Below are positions 40,971 through 49,613 of a stretch of DNA of 64,000 bases, one piece after another. This stretch comes from LMUY01 sp965199095 (GTDB lineage Bacteria > Pseudomonadota > Alphaproteobacteria > Acetobacterales > Acetobacteraceae). Where the stretch lies: positions 496,001-560,000 of the forward strand of contig CBDAQM010000007.1 of the NCBI GenBank assembly GCA_965199095.1, written 5' to 3'. Every line of letters begins with the position of its first letter. Position 1 is the stretch's first letter. Below the pieces are notes generated by a model, which saw nothing but the letters and a program-made list of their open reading frames with translations, had not been told where the DNA came from and did not search any database. A program made the position numbers and the translations under genes.

Positions 40971-42965
40971 TCAGGCGGCGCGCAGCTCGCACACGACTTT
41001 GCCTAGTTCCTGGTCCAATCTGTTTCCTTGTGCAGCGACTTCGGCCGCGACGTCCCGCAACTCGTCTGCCGAGCGCACCGCGTCAGAGGTATCGTTCATC
41101 ACGGCCTGCATCGCATTGGCGACCAAACCCGCAGCAGCCGCCGACTGCTCCGCCTCAGCCAAGAAGCCCTGCACGAATAGATGCTGCTCCCGGAACGTGT
41201 CTGCCACGTCAAGCGTGACCTGGTTGACGGAGTTGATGGTGTCATGGATCGCGCGGATGCGGCCAACCGAGCCGTCCACGGCAGCGCGCATGGTGCGAAC
41301 CTCGCGCGTGATCTGATCCGTGGCGAGAGCAGTCTGCGCCGCCAGCGCCTTCACCTCGTTGGCGACCACGCGGAACCCGCGTCCAGCCTCGCCGGCCCGT
41401 GCCGCTTCGATGTCGGCGTTCAAGGCAAGCAGTTTGGTCCGCTTGGCAACCTCCGCAATAAGCCGACTCGCGTGGTCGACACCGTCGGCCGCACCGGCAA
41501 GCGACTTGACGGCGAGTTCCGTCTGCTGCGCATCGCGTGCAGCCCCGGCTGTTCCGGCCGCCGCGCCGAGGACACGCTGCTCGATGGAACCGATCTGCGA
41601 CACCAGCCGGTTCGCCACCGTCGCCACCGTTTCGGCTCGCTTCTGTCCCTCGGCACTGCCCGTCACCACATCCCCGGCGCGGGCCGAGGTCCGGCTGGCG
41701 ATCTCATTGAGCTCATCGGCCGAACGGAGCAGGCGTTCAGCCGTTCTGCCGACCGACCTGGCAACCTCTCCCAGCGCCTGCTCGGTGGCGGTGGCGCTCT
41801 CGTGGACCAGGCGGTGTCGTTCATTGGCCGCGGCAGCGGCAAAGGCCGACGCTTCGCCTTCCGCGGCTTTGGCAGTGATCGCCGACAGGCGCAAGGCATC
41901 CAATGCTCCAGCCACTTCGCCTATCTCATCCGAGCGCTTGATATGGCCAATCGGCAAATCAAGCCGCCCTGTCGCGAGCGCACGCACTGAACGGACGAGG
42001 TCATTGAGGGGGATGACGCAGGTTCGCCGTATGACAACGATGCAGAGCAGGCTCAGCCCGATCGACACGATTGCAAGGGCCATGACGAAAGGCCCGGCCT
42101 GCGACACTGCATGCACGAGGCTATGGTCGGCTGCGCTGGCGTCCGCGTCCAGGCCGGCCTTCGCCTCAGCCATCCCGGCCTTGAGCGCATCGATGGCCGA
42201 TCGGAGTCGCGACAAGGCAGCGGCACGGCGGCTGGTTGCGGCGTAGACCGTGTCCACGGCATCGCCAAAGTTACGCGAAACCTCCTGCGCAAGCTTGACC
42301 TGACGCTGCAGCCGCGGGTTGCCGATGCTGTCCGCGGTGATGCCCATCGTCTTCAACTGTTCGATGGCATGGCCCAGGTCGGCTGTTGCGGCAGCGAGAT
42401 CGGCGGGTGAGGCAGAGACGAGGTAGCGCGTTGCAAACAGGCTTGCTCGTTGGGTCGCACTGTTGGTCAGCCCGACGCCTGCCACGACGTCCGGCACGGC
42501 CTGCTGGGTCGCCGTGGCGCCGATGCCGCCAAGTACGCCAGATAGCGCAGCGCCGGTATCGGCCATGCGGGCGCCTGCGGCATGGCGCGCGATGATGGCT
42601 TCGGAAATCTGCCCCACGATGGCCACGAGATCGTCCGCTGCTTGCTGCGCCGTCGCGAGCGGCTTGGAGCCTTGAACGGCGACGCCGCTGAGCAACGTCC
42701 GGAGAGCAGTCAGCGCTGCTGCTGCCGCAGCTTGATCGGCGCCCGCTTCGCTGGCCACGTATTCGACCACGCGCAGTTGCAGCAACGTCCCCTGTTCTGC
42801 CACGACCGCCAATGCCTGGCTCGCATGTTGGGCCGCGCCGGAACGGCTGAAGTTGACCGAAATGCGGTTGGCGGCAACGAACGTCAGTCCGGCGGACAGG
42901 CACAGCAGCAGGAGAATGGCTGAGAAGCAAGCGGCGATGCGCGCCTGTATCGACCGAACGGGCAT
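40971..42965 (-). CDS. Methyl-accepting chemotaxis protein
   Basis: A 664-residue receptor. TM1 is about 10-32 (IAACFSAILLLLCLSAGLTF), a 260-residue helical periplasmic domain follows, and TM2 is about 292-316 (AGPFVMALAIVSIGLSLLCI). A HAMP domain is at about 318-372 (GRLDLPIGHIKRSDEIGEVA). The signalling hairpin tip is KLLALNADIEAARAGEAGRG. No CheR-docking pentapeptide ends the protein. The periplasmic domain is predicted all-helical. It starts 31 bp after an orphan TRAP binding protein. Confidence 0.92.
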   Translation of the reverse strand: MPVRSIQARIAACFSAILLLLCLSAGLTFVAANRISVNFSRSGAAQHASQALAVVAEQGTLLQLRVVEYVASEAGADQAAAAAALTALRTLLSGVAVQGSKPLATAQQAADDLVAIVGQISEAIIARHAAGARMADTGAALSGVLGGIGATATQQAVPDVVAGVGLTNSATQRASLFATRYLVSASPADLAAATADLGHAIEQLKTMGITADSIGNPRLQRQVKLAQEVSRNFGDAVDTVYAATSRRAAALSRLRSAIDALKAGMAEAKAGLDADASAADHSLVHAVSQAGPFVMALAIVSIGLSLLCIVVIRRTCVIPLNDLVRSVRALATGRLDLPIGHIKRSDEIGEVAGALDALRLSAITAKAAEGEASAFAAAAANERHRLVHESATATEQALGEVARSVGRTAERLLRSADELNEIASRTSARAGDVVTGSAEGQKRAETVATVANRLVSQIGSIEQRVLGAAAGTAGAARDAQQTELAVKSLAGAADGVDHASRLIAEVAKRTKLLALNADIEAARAGEAGRGFRVVANEVKALAAQTALATDQITREVRTMRAAVDGSVGRIRAIHDTINSVNQVTLDVADTFREQHLFVQGFLAEAEQSAAAAGLVANAMQAVMNDTSDAVRSADELRDVAAEVAAQGNRLDQELGKVVCELRAA

Positions 42966-42996
42966 GTCGCTTTTCCTTGTCGCCAGTCTAGTTCAT

Positions 42997-43971
42997 TCAA
43001 CTTGCACGCAGGCGAGCGATCATATCGGCCCCAAACTGCTCGGCCGCGACCGCTTCGGCTGGGGCTGCAGCCTCCAGGAAGCTGTGGCGGTCCAGGTCCG
43101 TCACGATCGTCATGCCTTTGCTCTGCAATGTCTGCGTCACCGTGTCGTCTTGCCGGCTGCCGAACTCACGCGAGCGAACCGCCGCCAGCTTCGCTGCCTC
43201 CGTCAACGCGATACGGTCGGCGGCGCCCAAATCCTCCAACAAGTCGGGCGAGGCGACGATCGCCATGGCGGAGTAGGTATGCCCAGTCAGCGTAACGTGG
43301 CTCTGAACTTCGTAGAGCCGCGCGCTGAGGACGAGCTGCAAGGGGTTTTCCTGCGCTTCGAACCGGCCAGTGAGCAGCGCTTCATAGAGTTGTGAGAACG
43401 GTACGTTATCAACCGCGGCGCCCATCGCACGAAATCCATTCATCAGCAGCGGCGCCGGCAACACGCGCAACTTCACGCCGCGAAGGTCGGCCGCCGTATG
43501 GAACGGACGATGTCCGGTAAGATGCCGTACGCCGTTCTCGCCCCAGGCGAGCACGGGCACCCCACTCGACTTGGCAAGATCGGCGATGGCCTGACCTTCT
43601 GGCCCGTCGAGTGCGGCACGCGCCTGTTCCCGGTTCTTGAAGAGGAACGGCAGGTCGAGCAGACCGACCACCGGCTGGTAGCTTGCCAGCAGGGCGGAGG
43701 ACACGGCCGTCAGATCAAGTGTGCCGGCTTGGACCGCCGCCAACATCGCCTCGTCGTTGCCGAGCGTGGCGTCCGGGTAGATGTCGACACTAAACCGGCC
43801 GTCCGTCCGCCGGGTGAAGTCTTCCGACAACGTCTTGGCGGCGATCCCGAAGGAATTGTCCAGCGCGGACCCGGTGCCGATACGCAGTCGGCGTGGAGCA
43901 GCCATCACTCGCCTTGAAGACAGGATAGCGCCACACGCGCCAGAAATCGCAAACTGCCGACGCGATATCAT
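42997..43971 (-). CDS. TRAP-type solute-binding protein (DctP family), orphan
   Basis: A 324-residue periplasmic binding protein from MISRRQFAISGACGAIL, with a twin-arginine-like SRRQF signal. DctP landmarks: GTGSALDNSFGIAAKTLSED, VDIYPDATLGNDEAMLAAVQ, LDLPFLFKNREQARAALDGP, and the carboxylate-binding Arg in LRGVKLRVLPAPL. No DctQ or DctM membrane gene is in the window. It is immediately upstream of a chemoreceptor on the same strand. Confidence 0.9.
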   Translation of the reverse strand: MISRRQFAISGACGAILSSRRVMAAPRRLRIGTGSALDNSFGIAAKTLSEDFTRRTDGRFSVDIYPDATLGNDEAMLAAVQAGTLDLTAVSSALLASYQPVVGLLDLPFLFKNREQARAALDGPEGQAIADLAKSSGVPVLAWGENGVRHLTGHRPFHTAADLRGVKLRVLPAPLLMNGFRAMGAAVDNVPFSQLYEALLTGRFEAQENPLQLVLSARLYEVQSHVTLTGHTYSAMAIVASPDLLEDLGAADRIALTEAAKLAAVRSREFGSRQDDTVTQTLQSKGMTIVTDLDRHSFLEAAAPAEAVAAEQFGADMIARLRAS

Positions 43972-44128
43972 GATGAATGTTCCCGGACCTGTCACAAGCA
44001 TGACCGGCAACGATGAACAATCAGTTGCCAGTTCGGGGCTCCGTTGCGCGCCCAACGGTCTGGTCTTTGGTATTTGAGGCTAATTACATGAATCCTTACG
44101 AGACTGATCGACGTTGACGCGCGCTTCT

Positions 44129-44149
44129 CCCTCTCCCCTTGGGAGAGGG
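44129..44149. repeat. Partial copy of the dispersed repeat
   Basis: Only the first hairpin is present: CCCTCTCCC (44129-44137), loop CTT, GGGAGAGGG (44141-44149). It lies in the 252-bp gap between the TRAP gene start and the GntR gene end, which has no other feature I can support. Confidence 0.7.
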
Positions 44150-44223
44150 CTCTTGCAGGTCAACCTGAAGCGATCATCCCTTTGGCAACCCACCGCCTTG
44201 CCGTCCGCCGATGGGTCTCCAGT

Positions 44224-44904
44224 CTAACACCGGGCATCCGGCGCCTGTCGCGCCAGGTTGGCCAGCAGGATCGTGGTCCCGGCGGCGATGGCGTGGGCGA
44301 TGGCCGCACGCACCGCGCCCTCGTCCCGCCGGTCCAGCGCGTCGAGGATCAGCGAATAGGTGTGCTGGCCGTCATCGCCGGGCAGGTCCTGCGGATAGAG
44401 GAAGTTCAGTGTCGGCCCGATCTGCAGCCATAGCCGCTCGATCATGTCGAGCAGCACGGGCATGCGGGCCGCCTCGTACAGGCCGAAGCGAAACGCCCGG
44501 TTGGCCGCCAGCGCCGCCGGTACGTCGCGTTTCCGCTTGGCGGCCTGGAACCGGCCGTTGATCGCGCGCAACTCAGCGATCTCCCCGGCCGTGATGCGCA
44601 GGGCCGCGCGCGCGGCGGCCAGGCTTTCCAACTCGCGTCGTATGTCTGCGATCTCCTGGTAGCGCTCCGTGCTGATGACGGGGACCAGGAAGGCTTGCGA
44701 CTGCGCCTCCAGGATGCCGGAGGCGACCAGCTTCAGCATCGCTTCGCGCACCGGCGTCGGGCTGGTGCCGAGCCGGGCCGCCAAGTCGCGCGTGATAAGC
44801 CGTTCGCCGGGCTGCAACGATCCATCCAGCAAGGCTTGCTTCAGCGACCGTTCCACATAGCCGGCCAGCCCGCCGCGCGGCGCCGGAGCGAAATCGAGGG
44901 CCAT
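44224..44904 (-). CDS. GntR-family (FadR/FCD) regulator
   Basis: A 226-residue protein. The winged helix (about 10-75) includes VERSLKQALLDGSLQPGERL, RDLAARLGTSPTPVREAMLK and LVASGILEAQSQAF. The FCD domain (about 85-215) has IADIRRELESLAAARAALRI, an NRAFRFGLYEAARMPVLLDM ligand region and ILDALDRRDEGAVRAAIAHA. FCD domains bind a metal and small organic acids. Divergent from the ABC importer operon, which it probably represses. Confidence 0.9.
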   Translation of the reverse strand: MALDFAPAPRGGLAGYVERSLKQALLDGSLQPGERLITRDLAARLGTSPTPVREAMLKLVASGILEAQSQAFLVPVISTERYQEIADIRRELESLAAARAALRITAGEIAELRAINGRFQAAKRKRDVPAALAANRAFRFGLYEAARMPVLLDMIERLWLQIGPTLNFLYPQDLPGDDGQHTYSLILDALDRRDEGAVRAAIAHAIAAGTTILLANLARQAPDARC

Positions 44905-44969
44905 GGACGTCTCCCTAGGCGCGCGGGAGCATCGTCCTGGACACCCGGCGCCGCGGCTGGTTAGATGCA

Positions 44970-44986
44970 CGATATATCCTGTATCG
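44970..44986. promoter_or_regulatory. Imperfect dyad, possible GntR operator
   Basis: CGATATATCCTGTATCG has arms CGATA (44970-44974) and TATCG (44982-44986), and contains the palindrome GATATATC. It lies in the 132-bp divergent region between the GntR gene and the importer. Weak support; chance is possible. Confidence 0.25.
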
Positions 44987-45036
44987 GCAATCCAGGCCAC
45001 GGCGGCCGGGCGGTGCAGCAGCCGGGAGGTGTGCCG

Positions 45037-46530
45037 ATGGTTCGCCCATTCACCGCGATCACGCTGGCCGCGGCGCTGGCTTGCGCCGCCGTCCCGTTGC
45101 AGGCCAACGAACTGGATGTCGGCCGCGCGGCCTCGGTCAGCGGGATGGACCCGGGCTTCCTGCGGGAGCCGGCGACCGTGGTGGACAACATCTTCGACAC
45201 GATGGTGGGCCGCGACGCGGCGATGAAGCTGGTGCCGGACCTGGCGCTGTCCTGGCAGGCGATCGACGCCACCACGTGGGAGTTCAAGCTGCGGCCCGGC
45301 GTGACGTTCCAGAACGGCGAGGCCTTCACCGCCGACGCCGTGAAGTTCTCGCTCGACCGCGTGCTGGACCCGGCGGCGAAATCCCCGACTGTGTCCTACA
45401 TCAAGACGATCGCCGGCGTGGACGTGGTTGACCCGACGACCGTGCGCATCCGCACCAACGGGCCGGACCCGCTGCTGCCGACGCGGATGAGCCGCTATCC
45501 CGCCTACATCGTGCCGCCGCTCTATGTGAAGCAGGTCGGCAACGAGCAATTCGCCCGCAAGCCGATCGGCACCGGCCCGTACCGGATGACCGAGTTCGTG
45601 CCCGACGACCATGTCACGCTACAGGCCAACCCGGGCTACTGGCGCGGCAAGCCGGCGATCGACACCGTGGTCTGGCGCGCAATCCCGGAACCGACGGCCC
45701 GCGTCGCCGCGCTGATGGCAGGCGAGGTGCAGTTGATCGAGAACGTGCCGGCGGAGCTCACCTCCACCATCGCGGCCAACCCCGATCTGCAGGTGCTGCA
45801 GGTCAAGCATGGCGGCCTGATCATCTATTTCGGGATGAAATCGGCCGAGAAGCCGTTGGACGATGCCCGCGTGCGGCAGGCGCTGTCGCTCGCGATCGAC
45901 CGCAAGACGATCGTTGCCGAGCTGCTGAAAGGCTTCGCGAGCCTGACGGGAACGCAGGTCGGCCCGTTCGATTTCGGCTATAAGGAGGAGCCTATCCCCG
46001 CCTATGACCCGGCCAAGGCGAAGGCGCTGCTGGCCGAGGCGGGCTATCCGAACGGCTTCACCATCCGCATGCAGGCGCCGCGGCATTACCTCAGCAGCGC
46101 CGAAGTGGGCCAGGTGGTCGCGCAGGAGTTCGGCGCCATCGGCGTCAAGGCGGAGTTGGAGGCGCCGGACTGGTCCGTCTACGCGCAGCAGGTCCCGGCC
46201 GGCAAGCAGGCGCCGATCTACATGCTGGCCTGGGGTTCCACGCAGACGCTGGATGCGGACGCCGCCATCTACCCCATCTTCCACACGGGCGAGCCGTATT
46301 CCACCTATTCGTCGCCCAAGATGGACGCGTTGCTGGACAAGACCCGCAGCAGCATCGACCCGGCGCAGCGCGCCGCCGCGTTCGCCGCGGCGCAGGATCT
46401 GGCGGTGACGGACGTCCCCGTGCTGACGCTGTACCAGGAGGACGCGATCTACGGCAAAGCCAAGTCGCTGGACTTCGCCGGCCGGCCGGACGCCCGCATC
46501 CCGGTGTTCGACATGCGGCTCGCGAACTGA
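45037..46530 (+). CDS. Dpp-type ABC transporter substrate-binding protein
   Basis: A 497-residue family 5 binding protein. Signal peptide MVRPFTAITLAAALACAAVP, cleaved near QANE. Landmarks are TWEFKLRPGVTFQNGEAFTA, VSYIKTIAGVDVVDPTTVRI, IGTGPYRMTEFVPDDHVTLQ, VRQALSLAIDRKTIVAELLK and KALLAEAGYPNGFTIRM. GGGAGG precedes the ATG. It starts an operon of six genes; the permeases follow at once, but no ATPase gene is present in the window. Confidence 0.93.
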   Translation: MVRPFTAITLAAALACAAVPLQANELDVGRAASVSGMDPGFLREPATVVDNIFDTMVGRDAAMKLVPDLALSWQAIDATTWEFKLRPGVTFQNGEAFTADAVKFSLDRVLDPAAKSPTVSYIKTIAGVDVVDPTTVRIRTNGPDPLLPTRMSRYPAYIVPPLYVKQVGNEQFARKPIGTGPYRMTEFVPDDHVTLQANPGYWRGKPAIDTVVWRAIPEPTARVAALMAGEVQLIENVPAELTSTIAANPDLQVLQVKHGGLIIYFGMKSAEKPLDDARVRQALSLAIDRKTIVAELLKGFASLTGTQVGPFDFGYKEEPIPAYDPAKAKALLAEAGYPNGFTIRMQAPRHYLSSAEVGQVVAQEFGAIGVKAELEAPDWSVYAQQVPAGKQAPIYMLAWGSTQTLDADAAIYPIFHTGEPYSTYSSPKMDALLDKTRSSIDPAQRAAAFAAAQDLAVTDVPVLTLYQEDAIYGKAKSLDFAGRPDARIPVFDMRLAN

Positions 46531-46537
46531 CGCCGGG

Positions 46538-47380
46538 GTGCGGCGGGCGGATGTACGGCGCGGCCTTGCCAGGTTGGACCTGATCGTCGGCGCCGGCCTG
46601 CTGCTGGCGGTGGCGGCCTTGGCGCTCGGCGATACGGTCTGGCATGCCGACCCGCTGACCGGCTCTCTGCTCGCGACGATGAAGCCGCCGGGCAGCACAG
46701 TGGGCGGCGTGGTTTACCCGCTCGGCAGCGACGGGATCGGGCGCGACATGCTGGCGCGGCTGATCGACGGCACGCGCCTCTCGCTGGCCATCGTGCTCGC
46801 GGCCGGCGCGGTCGGCGCGTGCCTGGGCACGACGCTCGGCTTATGCGCCGGCTATTTCGGCGGCGTGGTGGACAGCGTCATCATGCGGCTGGTCGACGTG
46901 CAACTCGCCATCCCGTTCATCCTCCTCATCCTCCTGGTCATGGCGGTGATCGGGCCCGGCATCGTGAACCTGGTGGTCGTGCTGGGGGTGACCGGCTGGG
47001 CGGTCTACGCCCGCACCGCCCGCGCCCGCACGCTGGAGGTGCGGGAGCTGGAGTATGTCGAGGCGGCACGCGCCATCGGCGGCGGCACAAGGCGCATCCT
47101 AAGCCGGCACGTGCTGCCGAACATCCTGCCCTCGCAGATCGTGCTGCTGACGCTGGACCTGCCGCGGCTGGTGGTGCTGGAGGCGTCGGTCGGCTTCCTC
47201 GGCCTCGGCGTGCAGCCACCGACGCCGACGCTGGGCAATCTGATCGGGGACGGCCGCGCCTTCCTGCTGGTGGCAAGCTGGATGGTGGTCTATCCGGGGA
47301 TCGTCATCTCCGCCCTCGTGGTCGGCTTCAACCTGGTGGGGGACGGGCTGGTGCGCCGCCTGGACCGCCGGGCGGCATGA
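46538..47380 (+). CDS. ABC transporter permease, DppC type
   Basis: A 280-residue protein starting at GTG, 7 bp after the binding-protein gene. Typical DppC features are VVYPLGSDGIGRDMLARLID, QLAIPFILLILLVMAVIGPG, the EAA loop LEYVEAARAIGGGTRRILSR and ASVGFLGLGVQPPTPTLGNL. Here the DppC type precedes DppB, the reverse of the usual order. Confidence 0.92.
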   Translation: MRRADVRRGLARLDLIVGAGLLLAVAALALGDTVWHADPLTGSLLATMKPPGSTVGGVVYPLGSDGIGRDMLARLIDGTRLSLAIVLAAGAVGACLGTTLGLCAGYFGGVVDSVIMRLVDVQLAIPFILLILLVMAVIGPGIVNLVVVLGVTGWAVYARTARARTLEVRELEYVEAARAIGGGTRRILSRHVLPNILPSQIVLLTLDLPRLVVLEASVGFLGLGVQPPTPTLGNLIGDGRAFLLVASWMVVYPGIVISALVVGFNLVGDGLVRRLDRRAA

Positions 47381-48291
47381 CGCGCTTCATCCTGCGCCGG
47401 CTCGGCGTCTCCGCCATCGTGCTGCTCGGCGTTTGCGCCATCGTGTTCTTCGCCCTGTTCCTGACCGGCGACCCGGCGGCGCTGATGCTGCCGCCGACCG
47501 CCAGCCGGGCCGACATCGCGCAATACCGCCACGCCATGGGGTTCGACGACCCGGCGATGGTGCAGTTCCTCCGCTATCTCGGGCGTGTCGCGGTGGGCGA
47601 TTTCGGCCAGTCGCTGCGGTTCGGCCGGCCGGTGCTGGGGCTGGTGGCCGAACGCCTGCCCGCGACGGCGCTGCTCGCGGTGACGGCGCTGGCCTGGAGC
47701 ACGCTGCTGGGTTTCGCCTTCGGCATCATCGCGGCGGTCTCCGCCGGCTCGCCGCTCGACCTGCTGGTCCGGCTGCTGGCGCTGTCGGGCCAGGCGATCC
47801 CGGTGTTCTGGCTGGGGCTGATGCTGCTGCTGGTGGTGTCGCTGCAATGGCGCCTGCTGCCGACCGGCGGCTATGGCGGCGTGCAGCACCTGATCCTGCC
47901 CGCGATCAGCCTGGGCGCCTATTACATGAGCGCCGTGACCCGACTCGTCCGCGTCAGCCTGATTGAGGCGTTGCAGCAGGACTATGTCCGCACCGCCCGG
48001 GCCAAGGGCCTGCGGGAGCGGCGGGTGGTGCTGCGCCACGCGCTGCGCAACGCGCTGATCCCCGTGGTGACGGTGCAGGCCATGCAGTTCGCCTCCTTGC
48101 TGGGTGGCGCGCTGGTGACGGAGATCATCTTCGCCTGGCCCGGCATCGGCCGGCTGGCGGTGCAGGCGATCCAGAACCGCGACTTCCCGCTGGTGCAGGC
48201 GATCGTGCTGCTGTCGGCGGTCGCCTTCGTGGCGGTGAACCTGCTGGTGGATCTCGCCTATGCCTGGCTGAACCCCCGGGTGCGGATTTGA
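47377..48291 (+). CDS. ABC transporter permease, DppB type
   Basis: A 304-residue permease overlapping the previous gene by 4 bp. Features: LRRLGVSAIVLLGVCAIVFF, DDPAMVQFLRYLGRVAVGDF, FGQSLRFGRPV, and the EAA loop DYVRTARAKGLRERRVVLRH, then EIIFAWPGIGRLAVQAIQNR. Its stop overlaps the TTG of the next gene. Confidence 0.93.
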   Translation: MTRFILRRLGVSAIVLLGVCAIVFFALFLTGDPAALMLPPTASRADIAQYRHAMGFDDPAMVQFLRYLGRVAVGDFGQSLRFGRPVLGLVAERLPATALLAVTALAWSTLLGFAFGIIAAVSAGSPLDLLVRLLALSGQAIPVFWLGLMLLLVVSLQWRLLPTGGYGGVQHLILPAISLGAYYMSAVTRLVRVSLIEALQQDYVRTARAKGLRERRVVLRHALRNALIPVVTVQAMQFASLLGGALVTEIIFAWPGIGRLAVQAIQNRDFPLVQAIVLLSAVAFVAVNLLVDLAYAWLNPRVRI

Positions 48292-49613
48292 CCGCGGCGC
48301 TGCGGGAATCCTGCCTGACGCTGCTGCGGGAGTGGACCCGCATCCGGTCCGTCACCGGCGAAGCGGCCAACCTGCGGCTGATGGCGGCGACGCTGGCGGC
48401 CACGTTGCGGGACCGGCTGGGCGCCGAGATCATCGGCGACCCGCAGCGCAGCCGCGCCCCCGTCGTGCACGCGCGCATCGACCGGGGCGCGGCGGCGACG
48501 CTGCTGCTGTACAACATGTACGACGTCATGCCCGCCAGCGAGGACGGCTGGACGGTCCCGCCCTTCGAGGGCGGCGTGGCGGACCTGCCCGGGTTAGGGC
48601 CGTCCTTCGTCGGACGCGGCGCGGAGAACAACAAGGGGCCGCTCGCCGGCATGGTGGTCGCCCTCGCCGCCCTGCTCGACGCCGACGCCTTGGACGCCAA
48701 CGTCGAACTCCTCATCGAAGGCGAGGAAGAAAGCGGCAGCGCGGCGTTGCGGCATCTGCTGCTGGCGTCCGACACCCCGGTGCGACGCTGCGGCGCCGCG
48801 CTGTTTCCGTCCTTCTGCGAATATGGCGGGGGGGCGCCCCGCGTCTATCTCGGCAGCAAGGGCATCGCCCATGGCCGCGTCCGCGTGGCGGGCGGCGCGT
48901 GGGGCGGCCCGGCGCGCGCGATCCATTCCAGCAACGCGCCCTGGATCGCCAATCCCGCCTGGGCGCTGGTCCAGGCTTTGGCGCCCTTGCAGGACGGCAC
49001 GCTGGGCCGGACCGCCTTGCCGGAGGATGCGCGCCCGCTGCTGACAGCCTTGGCAGCCGCGTTCGACCCGGCCCGCGAACTGGCGTTCCGCGAGACACAG
49101 CGCTTCGCCATCCCGGGCGACGCCGCGGCGCTGCTGGAGGCGGTGCTGACCACCAGCTCGCTCACCCTGTCGGCCCTGGCCACGGAGCCGGCGGACGGGC
49201 GCGCCGTGATCCCCCACGCCGCCGAAGCCCGCTTCGACCTGCGCGTGCCGCCCGGCGTCGATCCGCAGGCCATCCTGGCCGGACAACCCGGCCCGGCCGA
49301 ATGGCGGCTGGACGATGCCTATCCCGGCCACCGCTTCGCCGCAGGCCATCCCGTCGTGCAGGCCCTGCTGCGATGCTACCGCGACGCCGGCGCGGCGCCG
49401 CAGGTCTGGCCCTGGTCGATCGGCGCGATGCCGGCCTACGCCTTCGCCGCCGTGGCGCCGTGCCTGCTGATCGGCGGACTGGGCCGGGGCGGCAATGCCC
49501 ACGGCGTGGACGAGTTCGTCACCCTCGCCGGGCTCGACCGCTTTATGTCCTTCCTGTTGGCCTGGCTGCCCGCCACGGCCGCCGCCCTCACCCAAGCCGG
49601 AGACCCGCCATGA
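48288..49613 (+). CDS. M20-family peptidase-like protein with altered metal site
   Basis: A 441-residue M20/M25/M40-fold protein, starting at a TTG within TTGA. Its layout is canonical, but key ligands differ. The usual GHxD reads Asn76-Met77-Tyr-Asp79 (LLYNMYDVMP), and the usual ASDDKG reads Glu-Asn114-Asn115-Lys. The Glu pair (IEGEEESGS) and the late His (GGNAHGVDEF) are kept. It may hold one metal, a different metal, or act without hydrolysis. The lid domain includes HSSNAPW. Coupled to the importer and the PLP enzyme gene, it should act on the imported compound. Confidence 0.82.
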   Translation: MTAALRESCLTLLREWTRIRSVTGEAANLRLMAATLAATLRDRLGAEIIGDPQRSRAPVVHARIDRGAAATLLLYNMYDVMPASEDGWTVPPFEGGVADLPGLGPSFVGRGAENNKGPLAGMVVALAALLDADALDANVELLIEGEEESGSAALRHLLLASDTPVRRCGAALFPSFCEYGGGAPRVYLGSKGIAHGRVRVAGGAWGGPARAIHSSNAPWIANPAWALVQALAPLQDGTLGRTALPEDARPLLTALAAAFDPARELAFRETQRFAIPGDAAALLEAVLTTSSLTLSALATEPADGRAVIPHAAEARFDLRVPPGVDPQAILAGQPGPAEWRLDDAYPGHRFAAGHPVVQALLRCYRDAGAAPQVWPWSIGAMPAYAFAAVAPCLLIGGLGRGGNAHGVDEFVTLAGLDRFMSFLLAWLPATAAALTQAGDPP

